Shown here piece by piece: positions 1-9,937 of a DNA stretch of 60,137 bases. Source of the DNA: Bacteroidales bacterium (GTDB lineage Bacteria > Bacteroidota > Bacteroidia > Bacteroidales > Tenuifilaceae); the NCBI GenBank assembly GCA_013376985.1, contig JACABB010000036.1:1-60137 (forward strand). Reading direction: 5' to 3'. Below the pieces are notes generated by a model. It did not search any database and had not been told where the DNA came from. It saw only the letters and a list, made by a program, of their open reading frames with translations. Each line of letters starts with the position of its first letter. The stretch's first letter is position 1. Position numbers and translations under genes: made by a program.

Positions 1-352
1 TAATATCAAGGATTTCAAAGAACTTATAATCAAGTTAACGCAACGCTAGTGTTATTATGAATTAAAAATACGAAATAACGCCAATCATTCATTTGCCTTT
101 TATAAGATTTATATTTTCTCAAGTAATGTCTAATAAAATTATATGTTGATTTATTGAGGCTTTAACTTGATTGTTTAAGACCATTTTTTCACTTTCAGCC
201 TGATGTTATGTTAAAATGTGATTTAGAATAAAATGCATATAGCAGGATGTCTGTAATATAGCGAATTGAATATTGAAAATCACTTAATAATTTATTAAAA
301 CAATTTATTCATTCTATTGTTTTTGTTTTATATTAATTCAATCTGAATAAAT
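1..352. other. AT-rich stretch without a recognisable gene
   Basis: No reading frame of useful length, RNA gene or clear repeat was seen on either strand. The last part must hold the promoter of the broken peroxiredoxin gene that follows, but I do not see a convincing TAnnTTTG box. Confidence 0.5.
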
Positions 353-1099
353 ATGAAAATGAAAACAAAAATTTTATTAATTATGGTATTGTTTTTATCT
401 ACAAGCCAATTATGGGTTCAAGATAATAGCAGTGTTAGGATTCCTCTAATCGGAGAAAATGCACCTTCGTTTACTGCTTAATCTACAAATGGTGAAATTT
501 CATTTCCCGCCGATTATGGAAATAAATGGAAAATTCTATGCAGTCATCCTCTTGATTTTACTCCTGTTTGTTCTTCGGAACTTTTAGAAATGGCTTACTT
601 GCAAAATGATTTCGATAAAATGGGTATTAAGTTCATTGTTGTTTCTACCGATACTCTTTATCAACATGTTGCATGGAAAAAGGCGTTAGAGGAAATTAGT
701 TATAAAAATCGAGAAAAAATTAAAATTAAATTTGCTCTAGTTAATGATCAAAACTGGTTCATTGCTAAAAAATATGGGATGTTACATCCTAAAGAAAGCA
801 CTACGTCAGATGTAAGGGGTGTTTACATTATTGATCCAGATAATAAAATTCAGGCAATCTTTTTTTATCCAATGAATATTGGAAGAAATTTCGATGAAAT
901 TAAAAGAACCATTGCAGCATTGCAATCAACGTATAAGAACAAACTTTTAACTTCAGCCGATTGGAAACCTGGCGATGATTTTATGATTCCTTACCAAAAA
1001 ACAAGTGATGGAGGGGATTTATCTAAAAATAAATCAGACTATTATCAAGCGTCATGGTTTATGACCTTTCTAAAGTCTAAAGAGATGACTGGTAAGTAA
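353..1099 (+). pseudogene. Prx6-like peroxiredoxin interrupted by an in-frame TAA
   Basis: Reading from ATG 353 gives a secretion-type N-terminus (MKMKTKILLIMVLFLSTSQ), then an in-frame TAA at 479-481 (codon 43). The same frame then stays open to 1099. The full frame would be 248 aa. After the stop the protein shows the peroxidatic motif SHPLDFTPVCSSEL with its Cys, and the C-terminal SADWKPGD typical of 1-Cys/Prx6-type peroxiredoxins, which reduce peroxides with a thiol partner. A CAA-to-TAA change would explain the stop. Restart at ATG 590 lies downstream of the catalytic Cys, so it would give an inactive product. A second, intact peroxiredoxin of another class lies at 47405. Alternatives are a base-call error or stop-codon readthrough. 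The family call is firm; loss of function is likely but not proven. Confidence 0.8.
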
Positions 1100-1118
1100 T
1101 TCATTATTAATATAAAAA

Positions 1119-1154
1119 CATAAAAGAGTGAATAAAATGATTCGCTCTTTTATG
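1119..1154 (+). terminator. hairpin terminator after the peroxiredoxin
   Basis: Fifteen-bp arms (1119-1133 and 1140-1154) pair with one T-G wobble around a 6-nt loop, and TTTT follows. It lies 20 nt after the stop codon and can end transcription of the peroxiredoxin locus. Confidence 0.7.
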
Positions 1155-2014
1155 TTTTAAGCTGATTGCAAAATCCATGAAGATTGCTGTCACAAGGTCT
1201 TCGATGGAGTTATTTTTCTTATTCTGACCTCTATGTAAAAATCTTTGAGTAAATTGATGATAAAAGTATCAGTTTTACCTGTGTGATGAGGGTGTGAAAT
1301 TTTAGGATTTAGCATTAATGCAACTTCTTTCTCCATTTCGGAGGTCATAGTGTACGGTGAAATTCATTGCTAGGGATGCAATACCAATAGGTTGAAATGT
1401 TGACACTTCATGTATTACCTGCAATAGACACTCTATTATCCATATAATATAACAATTACCTTCTCTTTATAGAAAATTTTGTGAGTGGAGAGTGCTTCAG
1501 TAAAAATAACATCATATTTTACATGCTAGTTATTATTTTATCTGATTTGGATTTGATCCGTTTCTCGCATTCTTAAGGCCTGTAAAGAACAGTATTGTCT
1601 TCCTAAATATTTGATTACTTATTAAAATCACGATTATTTCCTTAATAGTGAATGGTCTATATCAAGCCAATTTCTTGTATTGCGAAATAATCAGTTAGGC
1701 CATAAAAGAGATCTGTTAGATAAATTATCTATTAAATTTGAACGTCAATGAACCATGTTCAAGGAAATGAATCGTTATATTTCTTTTAGATGCTGAAATA
1801 CTATAAGGATTTTGAACACTTGCGATTATTGCTATGATACTTGCAAGGATAGTCGAAAGTAAATGTTTTCATAGTTAATGTTTTATATATTCAAACGTGT
1901 GAAATTAATATAAATTTCATGGTAATAATTGCTGAAATGGCTTTTTGCGATAGGGTGTTTTAATGTGTAGAGATCTTAGATATATTGAGGGGGAAAAATC
2001 AAAAAATTAACATT
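1155..2014. other. gene-poor stretch upstream of susC
   Basis: About 860 bases with stops in all frames. I see no recognisable protein fragment, RNA gene or repeat. It may be decayed sequence, plus the long upstream region of the SusC/SusD operon. Confidence 0.4.
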
Positions 2015-2040
2015 ATTTATATGTTAAAAAACATATAAAT
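2015..2040. promoter_or_regulatory. perfect 11-bp palindrome upstream of susC
   Basis: The arms ATTTATATGTT (2015-2025) and AACATATAAAT (2030-2040) are exact reverse complements separated by AAAA. The centre lies about 143 bases upstream of the SusC start. No poly-T tract follows, so this looks more like an operator for a dimeric regulator than a terminator. The binding protein is unknown. Confidence 0.5.
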
Positions 2041-2169
2041 TTAGCATATTGTTAATTATTAGCAAAATACAAATTATTCATTTTTATAATTTGATGAAGA
2101 ATTGTTGAATTGAATGGTTTAAAAATTTATCTTTCGTTTTCATTTTTATTAACCTAATCTAGAAAATCT

Positions 2170-5100
2170 ATGAAAAAACTGTTATTAACCCTTTGTGTAC
2201 TATTATTCCTAGGGATAACCCTTGTTAACGGTCAAACAAGGAAAATTTCAGGAGTAGTAAAAAGTTCTGAGGATGGACAAACTCTTCCAGGAGTTTCGAT
2301 TGTTGTTAAGGGAACAACAACTGGTACAACAACAAATCTTGATGGAAAATATGAGATAAGTGTATCAGCAGATGCTGCAACTCTAGTTTTCAGTTTTATT
2401 GGAATGAAAGCTCAAGAGGTGCCAATCAATGGAAGAGCAATTATTGATGTAGCGCTTGCACCTGAAACAGCTTCATTGGATGAAGTTGTTGTTGTGGGAT
2501 TTGGTACAAGATTGAAATCTGACTTAACTGGTTCCGTATCACAGGTTAAGGCAGAGGATATAGCAAACGTTACTCAGCCCAGTTTTGAGTCAGCAATTCA
2601 GGGAAAAACATCAGGTGTCTATGTTCAAAGTGGAACAGGTAAACTTGGACAAGGTATTAAAATGAGGATTCGTGGTTCTTCTTCCGTCTCTGCAAATAAC
2701 CAACCATTATATGTAGTAGACAATATAGCAGTAAATACCGACAATATTGGAGATGCAGGTAATGAGGCTACAAACCCTATGGCCGATTTTAACCCTGCTG
2801 ATATAGAATCAATTCAAGTTTTGAAAGATGCTTCTGCATCAGCAATTTACGGTGCTAGAGCAGCAAATGGCGTTGTAATTATTACTACAAAACGTGGTAA
2901 AGAAGGTAAAACAAGTTTTAACTTTTCATCGCAAATTGGTTTCAGTGAACCTGCCAAAAAAGTTGGGTTTATGAATAGGGCGCAATACCTCAAATTATTT
3001 GAGGAGGCTTTTAATAATACATACGCAATTTCTGGTGATATTTGGGGTTATTATTCTACTTATCAATCTTTATTAGATGATGCTTTCCCTTACTGGAGAG
3101 ATCCTAAAGATCCAACAAATCTTGCAAAAGGACCCGATACAAACTGGGAGAATCAAGCTTTACGTAAAGGCTCTCTACGTCAATACGATTTAACGGCTTC
3201 TGGTGGTAATGAGAAAACTAAATTCTTTGCCTCTCTATCAATGGCCGATCAAGATGCTGTTATTGTAGGTAACTCTTTTGATAGGATTAGCGCACGCTTA
3301 AACCTTGATCAGACAGCCAATAAGTTTGTTTCATTTGGTGTAAGTTTAAACCCTGTTAGGACAAGAAACTTTAGGGTTGCAAACGATAATGCTTTCTCTC
3401 AGCCATTACAAATGGTTGCATTAAGTCCACTAGAACCTGTATATATTCCAGGTACTAATAAATTAAATAACCATACAATCTATGAAAATGGAATGATTCC
3501 ATTAAAATACAATAGTTTTAATGCTGAAATCTACAGGAATATCGGTAATGTATATGCTTTATTTAATCTATTACCTAGTTTAACCTTTAGAACTGAAGCT
3601 GGTATGGACTTAACAAATCAAAGGGAAAGAGGTTATCAGGGTCGTTTAACAAATGATGGAGGTCCTTTTGGTAATGCATCGGATAGAACTGTTACATTGT
3701 TAAATACTACTTCAAACTCCTATTTTACTTTTGATAAAACTTTTAAAGAAAACTACAATGTGAATCTTGTAGGAGGCATGTCATATCAGGAAGCAGTTTG
3801 GAATACCGCTGCCGTTTATGCTCAAAATTTCCCAAGTGATGATTTTAAACGTATTGATAGTGCCGCAGAGATAACAGGTGCGGGTTCTAATGGAACTAAC
3901 TCAAGTTTCTTATCATACTTCTTGAGGAGTAATCTGAAGTTCTTTGATAAGTATTTGATTACCTTAAGTGGTAGAATTGATGGTTCTTCTCGATTTGGTA
4001 AAAACTCTCGTTATGGTTTCTTCCCTGCTGGTTCTGTAGCATGGGTTGTATCTAAAGAGAAATTTATGTCAAATCAGAAAATTGTTAGTTTCCTTAAATT
4101 ACGTACCAGTTGGGGTGTTACTGGAAATGCTGAGATTGGAAACTTTAGCTCAAGAGGTCTATATCAAGCAAGTAATTATGCAGGATATTCAGGTTTAGTT
4201 CCTAGCGGTATTTCAAGCCCCGATTTAAAATGGGAAACAACAAAGCAAACCGACTTCGGTATTGATTTTGGATTTATAGATAACCGTATTACAGGTGAAT
4301 TTGATTATTATGTTAAGAAAACCTCCGATTTGTTATTAAATGTTACTTTACCTTCAACAAGTGGTTATACTTCTGTAACTAAGAATGTTGGAAACCTAGA
4401 GAATAAAGGTTGGGAGTTTGTAATTAATACAAATAATTTAACTGGAGAATTTCAATGGAATACCAGCTTCAATATTTCAACCAATAAGAATAAGATTACA
4501 AACCTTGGCGGCAAAATAATTAGGACAGGTATTTGGAGAGCTATGGAAGGTTACCCAATTGGTGTCTTCTACACCAAGAAATTTGCTGGAGTTGATCCCG
4601 CAAATGGCGATGCTCTTTTCTATAAAGATGCAACTAGAACTACTACAACTAATATATTATCGCAAGCTTCTGATCAAATTGTTGGTGATCCAAACCCTGA
4701 TTTTGTTGGTGGTATTACTAATAGTTTTAAATACAAAGGTTTCGACTTGAATTTTGTATTCCAATTTGTTCACGGAAACGATATATTCAACGGAGGTCGT
4801 CAATGGCAGGCTGATGGTTTATCATATTTTGATAACCAAACATTGGATATATATAATAGTAATCGCTGGAAAACCCCTGGCCAAATTACTAATCAGCCAC
4901 AATCAAGATTTGATTCTGGCAATGGTTATGGGATTTCTTCAATGCTAGTTTTTGATGGTTCATATATCAGGTTGAAAGATGTTACATTAGGATATACAGT
5001 GCCTACAAAACTAATCTCTCACGTTGGATTATCAAGTGTAAGGGTATTTGTTAAAGGGTTAAATGTTTGGACAAAGACCAAATATCCAGGATGGGATCCT

Positions 5101-5220
5101 GAGACCAACTTTACTGGTACAGGTGCGAGCGCACAGACCCAAAACCTACAGCAAGGATATGATTTTTACACATCACCTCAGCCAAGAACCATTACATTCG
5201 GATTGCAACTAGGTTTTTAA
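2170..5220 (+). CDS. SusC/RagA-type TonB-dependent outer-membrane transporter
   Basis: The 1016-aa protein imports a bulky nutrient across the outer membrane using TonB energy, with its SusD partner as the lid. A signal peptide ends near NGQTRK. A carboxypeptidase-regulatory-like domain follows (about residues 25-100: GVVKSSEDGQTLPGVSIVVK). The plug domain comes next, with the TonB-box-like DEVVVVGFG, the motif VLKDASASAIYGARAANGVV and VVIITTKRG. The rest is a beta-barrel ending in an aromatic residue (TFGLQLGF). Length and domain order are normal for the family. The SusD gene follows 28 nt later in the same operon. No glycoside hydrolase, sulfatase, peptidase or sigma/anti-sigma pair is adjacent, so the substrate cannot be inferred. 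A palindrome at 2015-2040 may control the operon. Confidence 0.95.
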   Translation: MKKLLLTLCVLLFLGITLVNGQTRKISGVVKSSEDGQTLPGVSIVVKGTTTGTTTNLDGKYEISVSADAATLVFSFIGMKAQEVPINGRAIIDVALAPETASLDEVVVVGFGTRLKSDLTGSVSQVKAEDIANVTQPSFESAIQGKTSGVYVQSGTGKLGQGIKMRIRGSSSVSANNQPLYVVDNIAVNTDNIGDAGNEATNPMADFNPADIESIQVLKDASASAIYGARAANGVVIITTKRGKEGKTSFNFSSQIGFSEPAKKVGFMNRAQYLKLFEEAFNNTYAISGDIWGYYSTYQSLLDDAFPYWRDPKDPTNLAKGPDTNWENQALRKGSLRQYDLTASGGNEKTKFFASLSMADQDAVIVGNSFDRISARLNLDQTANKFVSFGVSLNPVRTRNFRVANDNAFSQPLQMVALSPLEPVYIPGTNKLNNHTIYENGMIPLKYNSFNAEIYRNIGNVYALFNLLPSLTFRTEAGMDLTNQRERGYQGRLTNDGGPFGNASDRTVTLLNTTSNSYFTFDKTFKENYNVNLVGGMSYQEAVWNTAAVYAQNFPSDDFKRIDSAAEITGAGSNGTNSSFLSYFLRSNLKFFDKYLITLSGRIDGSSRFGKNSRYGFFPAGSVAWVVSKEKFMSNQKIVSFLKLRTSWGVTGNAEIGNFSSRGLYQASNYAGYSGLVPSGISSPDLKWETTKQTDFGIDFGFIDNRITGEFDYYVKKTSDLLLNVTLPSTSGYTSVTKNVGNLENKGWEFVINTNNLTGEFQWNTSFNISTNKNKITNLGGKIIRTGIWRAMEGYPIGVFYTKKFAGVDPANGDALFYKDATRTTTTNILSQASDQIVGDPNPDFVGGITNSFKYKGFDLNFVFQFVHGNDIFNGGRQWQADGLSYFDNQTLDIYNSNRWKTPGQITNQPQSRFDSGNGYGISSMLVFDGSYIRLKDVTLGYTVPTKLISHVGLSSVRVFVKGLNVWTKTKYPGWDPETNFTGTGASAQTQNLQQGYDFYTSPQPRTITFGLQLGF

Positions 5221-5248
5221 CTAGTAAATTATTAATTAAAAAACAGAT

Positions 5249-6724
5249 ATGATTATGAAAAGAAATAAAAATATAATAGTTATCGCGTTGCTGTTAATGA
5301 CTATGTTATTCTCTGCATGCGATAAACACCTAAATATTGAACCTCAGCAATCAATTGATGACAAGAAGGTTTATACAAATGAGGCTGGGATTGTTAACGC
5401 ACTGTCGGGTGCATATTCAATATTGGCAGGTCCTGACTTTTTTGCTGGAACAAGTGTTTTCCATTCCGATTTAATTGCAAATAGCAATAATTCAACAATT
5501 GGTTGGATTGGAACATTTAACGGTTATAAGCAAATGAACAACAAATCATTGGATCCAACTGAGGCTACTATTGCAACAAAATGGACTTCTGCTTATGAGG
5601 CAATTAATATTCTTAATAATTGTTTGGCGAACCTTGATTCAATTAAAGATGTTGATGTAAAAAGAAGTGTTTATGGTCAAGCCCGATTCCTTCGCGGAGT
5701 ATTCTACTTTGAGTTGGTACGTTTTTATGCTTTACCTTATGGCTTTGACCCAAGTAAATTGGGTGTACCTATCGTTACAAATCCTGTTTTAGATTTATCA
5801 AAAATCACATATCCTTCAAGATCTTCTATTTCAGATGTTTATACATTTGTCTTGAATGATTTAACCGCTGCTAAAGATTCGCTAGAAGTAGGTGGCGCAA
5901 ATACTAATGGCGGTTTGGCTAGTTCAACCAATGCTAGTGCTTTTTTGGTTAGAGTATACATGTCAATGTCAGATTGGGCTAATGCTGCAATAGAAGCTAC
6001 TAATGTTATTGATGTATTCGGTGCATCGGCTCTCAATGTTACCCCCCGTTTATGTTATGACAATATTGCCTATACATTTGAAGATGTATTCATGATTAGA
6101 CAGAACCTTGTGAGTAATGCAGGCAATAGCAATAATGGTGTCGGTACTTTTTATGCTAGTTTACCTGGATTTGGCCGTGGTGATGCATATGTACGAGCTG
6201 GTCATCTTGCTTTATATGAAGCTACTGATTTAAGGGGTGGTTTAATGGACAACCCTTATGCTAAAACAGCAGCTGATATTAATGAGATGTACTATTGGGG
6301 TGTTGGAACAAATGCTGGTCGAAGAATGACCGTTAAATTTGCCAAATTTGATGCATATGTAAATGTTATTCGTTTAGCCGAAATGTATCTTTCAAGGGCT
6401 GAGGCCAACTTTAATAATTCATCTGCAATTGGTGATACCCCAATGAATGATATTAATGTTATTCGTGCTAGAGCAAATGCAACATTATTAGTTGGAGCTC
6501 CAACTTTAGCTGAAATTAAGACAGAATGGGTAAAAGAAATGTGTTTTGAAGGTCATGCATTGGGCAATCTAAAAAGGTGGAAAGGTAGTACAATTGCTCC
6601 AAGCACTTCACCTTGGGCCGGACAGTCTATCCCATGGAATGACGGAAGACTGGTTCTCCCAATACCACAAAGGGAAATGGATGTAAATAGTAACTTAGTT
6701 CAAAATGATGCTTACATTCACTAA
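5249..6724 (+). CDS. SusD/RagB-type substrate-binding lipoprotein
   Basis: The protein (491 aa from ATG 5249; 489 aa from the alternative ATG 5255) starts with a lipoprotein signal whose lipobox is MLFSAC. It would therefore sit on the outer-membrane surface, capping the preceding SusC-type transporter. Typical RagB/SusD segments are visible: the N-terminal DKHLNIEPQQSIDD, the central QARFLRGVFYFELVRFYALPYG, and the C-terminal VIRLAEMYLSRAEANF followed by a VKEMCFEGHALGNLKRWKG-type end. It is the second and last gene of the SusC/SusD pair and is followed by a strong terminator. The ligand is unknown. Confidence 0.93.
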   Translation: MIMKRNKNIIVIALLLMTMLFSACDKHLNIEPQQSIDDKKVYTNEAGIVNALSGAYSILAGPDFFAGTSVFHSDLIANSNNSTIGWIGTFNGYKQMNNKSLDPTEATIATKWTSAYEAINILNNCLANLDSIKDVDVKRSVYGQARFLRGVFYFELVRFYALPYGFDPSKLGVPIVTNPVLDLSKITYPSRSSISDVYTFVLNDLTAAKDSLEVGGANTNGGLASSTNASAFLVRVYMSMSDWANAAIEATNVIDVFGASALNVTPRLCYDNIAYTFEDVFMIRQNLVSNAGNSNNGVGTFYASLPGFGRGDAYVRAGHLALYEATDLRGGLMDNPYAKTAADINEMYYWGVGTNAGRRMTVKFAKFDAYVNVIRLAEMYLSRAEANFNNSSAIGDTPMNDINVIRARANATLLVGAPTLAEIKTEWVKEMCFEGHALGNLKRWKGSTIAPSTSPWAGQSIPWNDGRLVLPIPQREMDVNSNLVQNDAYIH

Positions 6725-6765
6725 AGAATAAGTTTACAAGAATTATTTATTAGCATTATATTATT

Positions 6766-6803
6766 AGAGGTTGTCAAATTTTAATTGACAACCTCTTTTT
6801 TTT
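6766..6803 (+). terminator. rho-independent terminator after the SusC/SusD pair
   Basis: Twelve-bp perfect arms AGAGGTTGTCAA (6766-6777) and TTGACAACCTCT (6785-6796), a 7-nt loop and eight T residues. Confidence 0.9.
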
Positions 6804-6902
6804 CAAAAAGTATAATACTTTTACAGGAATAAAAAATCAGAAGTTCTACAATATGTTGAAAATGGATTGTGTCCTATTTATGTTTGCTAATAATTGTTGA
6901 AA

Positions 6903-7511
6903 ATGAAAAAAATTGTCTTAAGCCTAATACTTGTAAATCTTTTGCTTGGTGTATATTCTCAAAATATTGAATTTAAGTCGGGATTAAACCTATCTAAAGC
7001 ACTGTATTTTGTGGGAGATACCTCAGTTTTTACAAATAGATTACCCGGAATAAATGCTGGTGTAGTAGGAGAATTTAAACTTGCAAATAATTTGTATCTG
7101 TCTACTAGCGTCGGATTTTCGCAACGTGGGTATAAAATTAATGACTCTGGCGTTCATTTAAAGTATCGGTACAATTATATTGATATACCTGCTAGTATTG
7201 TATACAAATTTGAGCTAGATAACATCAATTTCAATTTTGAATTTGGACCTTATTTATCAACGGGTATAAATGGGAAATATATTCAAGGTGGAAAAACTAG
7301 TAAGATACATTTTGGAAGTGCCGCTAACCAAGTAAAAAGATTTGATTTTGGGTTGAATTTAGGCTATTGTCTAGAATTTGAAAAGATTACCCTGCGACTA
7401 AACTACATGGTTGGATTTATTAATTTTGCTAACAACGGCGTTGAATCGCTTAAGAACAGGGCGTTTACCTTTAGCGTTGGTTATAAAATTAAACAGTATT
7501 CAAACCAATAG
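6903..7511 (+). CDS. small outer-membrane beta-barrel protein (porin-like)
   Basis: The 202-aa product starts at MKKIVLSLILV (an ATG 9 nt upstream is possible) and carries a signal peptide ending at VYSQ. The rest alternates short amphipathic beta strands with the usual features of Bacteroidota small barrels: GLNLS near the start, GVVGEFKLANNLYLSTSVGF, YIDIPASIVYKF, and a C-terminal strand FTFSVGYKIKQY. A general structural or transport role in the outer membrane is likely. It is a single gene between a terminator and a gene-free region. No substrate can be named. Confidence 0.75.
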   Translation: MKKIVLSLILVNLLLGVYSQNIEFKSGLNLSKALYFVGDTSVFTNRLPGINAGVVGEFKLANNLYLSTSVGFSQRGYKINDSGVHLKYRYNYIDIPASIVYKFELDNINFNFEFGPYLSTGINGKYIQGGKTSKIHFGSAANQVKRFDFGLNLGYCLEFEKITLRLNYMVGFINFANNGVESLKNRAFTFSVGYKIKQYSNQ

Positions 7512-7962
7512 TTCAGCCAGATTAATGCGAGTTTGATCTAAGTACAGCATCTTTATTTTCAGTACAACAATAGATTGTTGTTTTGTTCTGCGGGACGGAT
7601 TGAAATCCGAAGGATTTGCCGAAGATAATCATCTTTTTTATAGATAATTAGATTCTTTGCTTCGCTCAGAACCGAGTTTGCTAGTTCGGTGCAACTAATG
7701 ACATTTCACTTAGAACTGTATCTCCCCCTGATTTTTATAAAACAATCGGGACTCTTACCATTCCTTTAATTTAACAGCAAGGATCAGCTGATTATAATAT
7801 CTGCTATTTACGTAATCAGTTTGTTTTCCGAAATCTTCTAGAATCTAAACTCGTTAATCTTTTTTCGATATTCAATTTAGGCATAATTTTCTGATGTTAG
7901 GAACAGACCCTCCCAATCCAAAAAATTCCTACATTTGTTTCCGTTGAACCCAAAACGCACCC
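7512..7962. other. intergenic stretch of about 450 bases
   Basis: No credible gene. A short inverted repeat (ACCGA at about 7672 with TCGGT at about 7685) is present but not striking. It separates low-GC host genes from the noticeably GC-richer RadC-like gene. Confidence 0.4.
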
Positions 7963-8622
7963 ATGACCATAAAGCTCACCCGCAAGCAGCGCATAATAAT
8001 CCGAAGTTCCGATGATGTATTCAAGATAATGAAGGAGATTCTCATGCGTGAGGATAAGATCGATAGGGAGAAGGAACACTTCTGGGTAATGGGGCTTGCT
8101 CAGAATCATCGCATTAGGTACGTGGAGCTCATTAGCCTAGGCGGCGTAAGGAGAACCACCGTGGAGCCCATGAACGTATTCCGCTGGTCGGTGATGAAGG
8201 GCTGCGTAAAGGTAATTCTGGCGCACAACCACCCCAGCAGGAGCCTCGTACCCTCCGAGGAGGATATGGACCTCACCGATCACCTATATCAGGTGGGGCG
8301 TATACTCAGCATTGAGGTGCTGGATCACCTAATAATCTCCACCAAATCCTACATGAGTTTTGCCGATACCGAATTAATGGAAAAGTTAGCGGAGAGTACC
8401 AAGTACGTTCCCCCATTTGAGCAAATTGAGCGTATCCGCGCCGAGGAGAAGAAAATTCGGGAGGAGGCTGTAAGGGTTGCTGAGAAGAAGGGTGAGATTA
8501 GAGGGATAGAAAAGGAAAAGATTAAGATAGCCAAGAACAGTATAAAAGAAGGACTTTCAGTTGAGCTGATTATTAAACTTACAGGCTTAACGAAAGAGGA
8601 GATAGAAAGAATAAAAGTATAG
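7963..8622 (+). CDS. JAB/RadC-like metalloprotein with coiled tail
   Basis: The 219-aa protein has a JAMM/MPN core of the RadC type: VELISLGG (glutamate), then AHNHPSRSLVPSEED (HxH...S..D metal ligands), then DHLIIS. In RadC-like proteins this domain is a predicted Zn hydrolase of uncertain function; it is common on mobile elements and no longer viewed as a repair enzyme. It lacks the N-terminal helix-hairpin-helix of full-length RadC. From about residue 140 a charged helix (RAEEKKIREEAVRVAEKKGE) leads to IKEGLSVELIIKLTGLTKEEIERI, a tail normally seen in Rpn/PD-(D/E)XK transposase-like proteins. GC is higher and codon use differs from its neighbours, suggesting transfer. Start ATG 7963 was chosen because the conserved part begins soon after. 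Confidence 0.8.
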   Translation: MTIKLTRKQRIIIRSSDDVFKIMKEILMREDKIDREKEHFWVMGLAQNHRIRYVELISLGGVRRTTVEPMNVFRWSVMKGCVKVILAHNHPSRSLVPSEEDMDLTDHLYQVGRILSIEVLDHLIISTKSYMSFADTELMEKLAESTKYVPPFEQIERIRAEEKKIREEAVRVAEKKGEIRGIEKEKIKIAKNSIKEGLSVELIIKLTGLTKEEIERIKV

Positions 8623-8722
8623 TAAAATCCCTAAATATTAGGAAATTATTTTTCACTTGGCTTTCACCATTAATAATTACCAAAAGGTATACAATATATG
8701 CCATTTTTTAGGTGTATAAATA

Positions 8723-8730
8723 TAGTTTTG
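8723..8730 (+). promoter_or_regulatory. -7 promoter box before the Mrr gene
   Basis: TAGTTTTG matches the Bacteroidota -7 consensus TAnnTTTG and lies 21 nt upstream of the ATG. I do not see a clean -33 TTTG. Confidence 0.5.
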
Positions 8731-8751
8731 GAATGCTAAACTTTTAAGATA

Positions 8752-9657
8752 ATGATACCTGACTACCAATCAACAATGTTACCTGTCTTGAAGCGACTTG
8801 GTGACAGGCAAGAACATAAGTTTAGGGAATTGATAGAAGATTTATCAAAGGAATTTAAAGTTACTGACGAAGAGAGGAAAGAACTTCTTCCAAGTGGAAC
8901 ACAACCTATTTTTGATAATCGTGTTGGTTGGGCAAGGACATATTTGAAAAAAGCAGGGTTAATTGAATCCCCGAAACGAGCGATTACAATTATTACTCAA
9001 CTTGGATTGGATGTTCTTGAAAAGAAACCTGAAATGATTAATGTTGCTTTTCTTAAACAGTTTCCTGCATTTATTGAATTTCAGACCTTAAAACGAGATG
9101 AAACAGAAGGAGTTTATAATGAAACTACAATCCAAACCCCCGAAGAAAATCTTGATTCAATTTATGTGGAACTTAGAAAATCTTTAGCTCATGATATATT
9201 GAATCAAGTGATTAGCATGACACCGGCTTTTTTTGAAAAACTAGTTGTTGAATTATTAGTAAAAATGGGATACGGTGGCTCATTAAAAGATGCAGGGAAA
9301 GCTATTGGAAAAAGTGGTGATGAAGGGATTGATGGAACAATTAAAGAGGATAAGTTAGGACTTGATATTATTTATATTCAAGCAAAACGTTGGCAGATAG
9401 GGAACAGTGTAGGCAGACCTGAAATTCAAAAATTTGTAGGGGCTCTTGCGGGTCAAGGTGCTAAAAAGGGGATTTTTATTACAACATCCTCATTTACAAA
9501 AGATGCAATTGAATATTCACCTAAAAACGAAACGAAAATTGTACTTATTGATGGAACTCAATTAGCGCAGCTCATGATTGATTATAATATTGGGGTTTCA
9601 ACACTAAAAACCTACGAAATCAAGCGCGTAGACAATGACTTTTTTGAAGACGAATAA
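8752..9657 (+). CDS. mrr: Mrr-type restriction endonuclease
   Basis: The 301-aa protein matches Mrr, a type IV enzyme that cuts modified DNA. The N-terminal part (about 1-95) is a winged helix (EHKFRELIEDLSKEFKVTDEERKELLPSG, then GWARTYLKKAGLIESPKRA). The C-terminal part (about 160-285) is the PD-(D/E)XK nuclease: FFEKLVVELLVKMGYGG, then GDEGIDGTIKEDKLGLDIIY with the catalytic Asp, then IQAKRW with the Q-x-K, then GALAGQGAKKGIFITTSSF. The length is complete. No methyltransferase is nearby, as expected for a type IV system. It stands alone between a RadC-like gene and the integrated element, so it is plausibly a local defence gene. Confidence 0.9.
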   Translation: MIPDYQSTMLPVLKRLGDRQEHKFRELIEDLSKEFKVTDEERKELLPSGTQPIFDNRVGWARTYLKKAGLIESPKRAITIITQLGLDVLEKKPEMINVAFLKQFPAFIEFQTLKRDETEGVYNETTIQTPEENLDSIYVELRKSLAHDILNQVISMTPAFFEKLVVELLVKMGYGGSLKDAGKAIGKSGDEGIDGTIKEDKLGLDIIYIQAKRWQIGNSVGRPEIQKFVGALAGQGAKKGIFITTSSFTKDAIEYSPKNETKIVLIDGTQLAQLMIDYNIGVSTLKTYEIKRVDNDFFEDE

Positions 9658-9937
9658 TAATGTACTGGCTACAACACATGCTGAAAATTATCGGGGTAAA
9701 TGATGCAATGGAAAGTTTCCCTCGTTTTGTTGAGGCTTTAAGATTTAAAGATGACCGGGTTGGGTGGTGGTCGACTGTGCCGCCGTCCATCTATCCCGTC
9801 AAATCGAATACCTAAAAGCCAAACGTTAAGCCGGATTATAAATCTTCCTAAATCTAATTCGCTAAATTCGGTTTCAATCTTCTATAAGAGTCAAACCAAT
9901 CCATAAAAACGAAAGAAGCAGTCTTCTGAAAAAGACA
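9658..9937. other. intergenic stretch with a GTTAAGC core-like motif
   Basis: No gene recognised. Near 9827 the string AAACGTTAAGCCGG contains GTTAAGC, which fits the GTTRRRY core of integron attC sites, and GGCTACAAC near 9666 resembles the opposite end. The segment between is not clearly palindromic, so I only note the resemblance. Confidence 0.3.
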
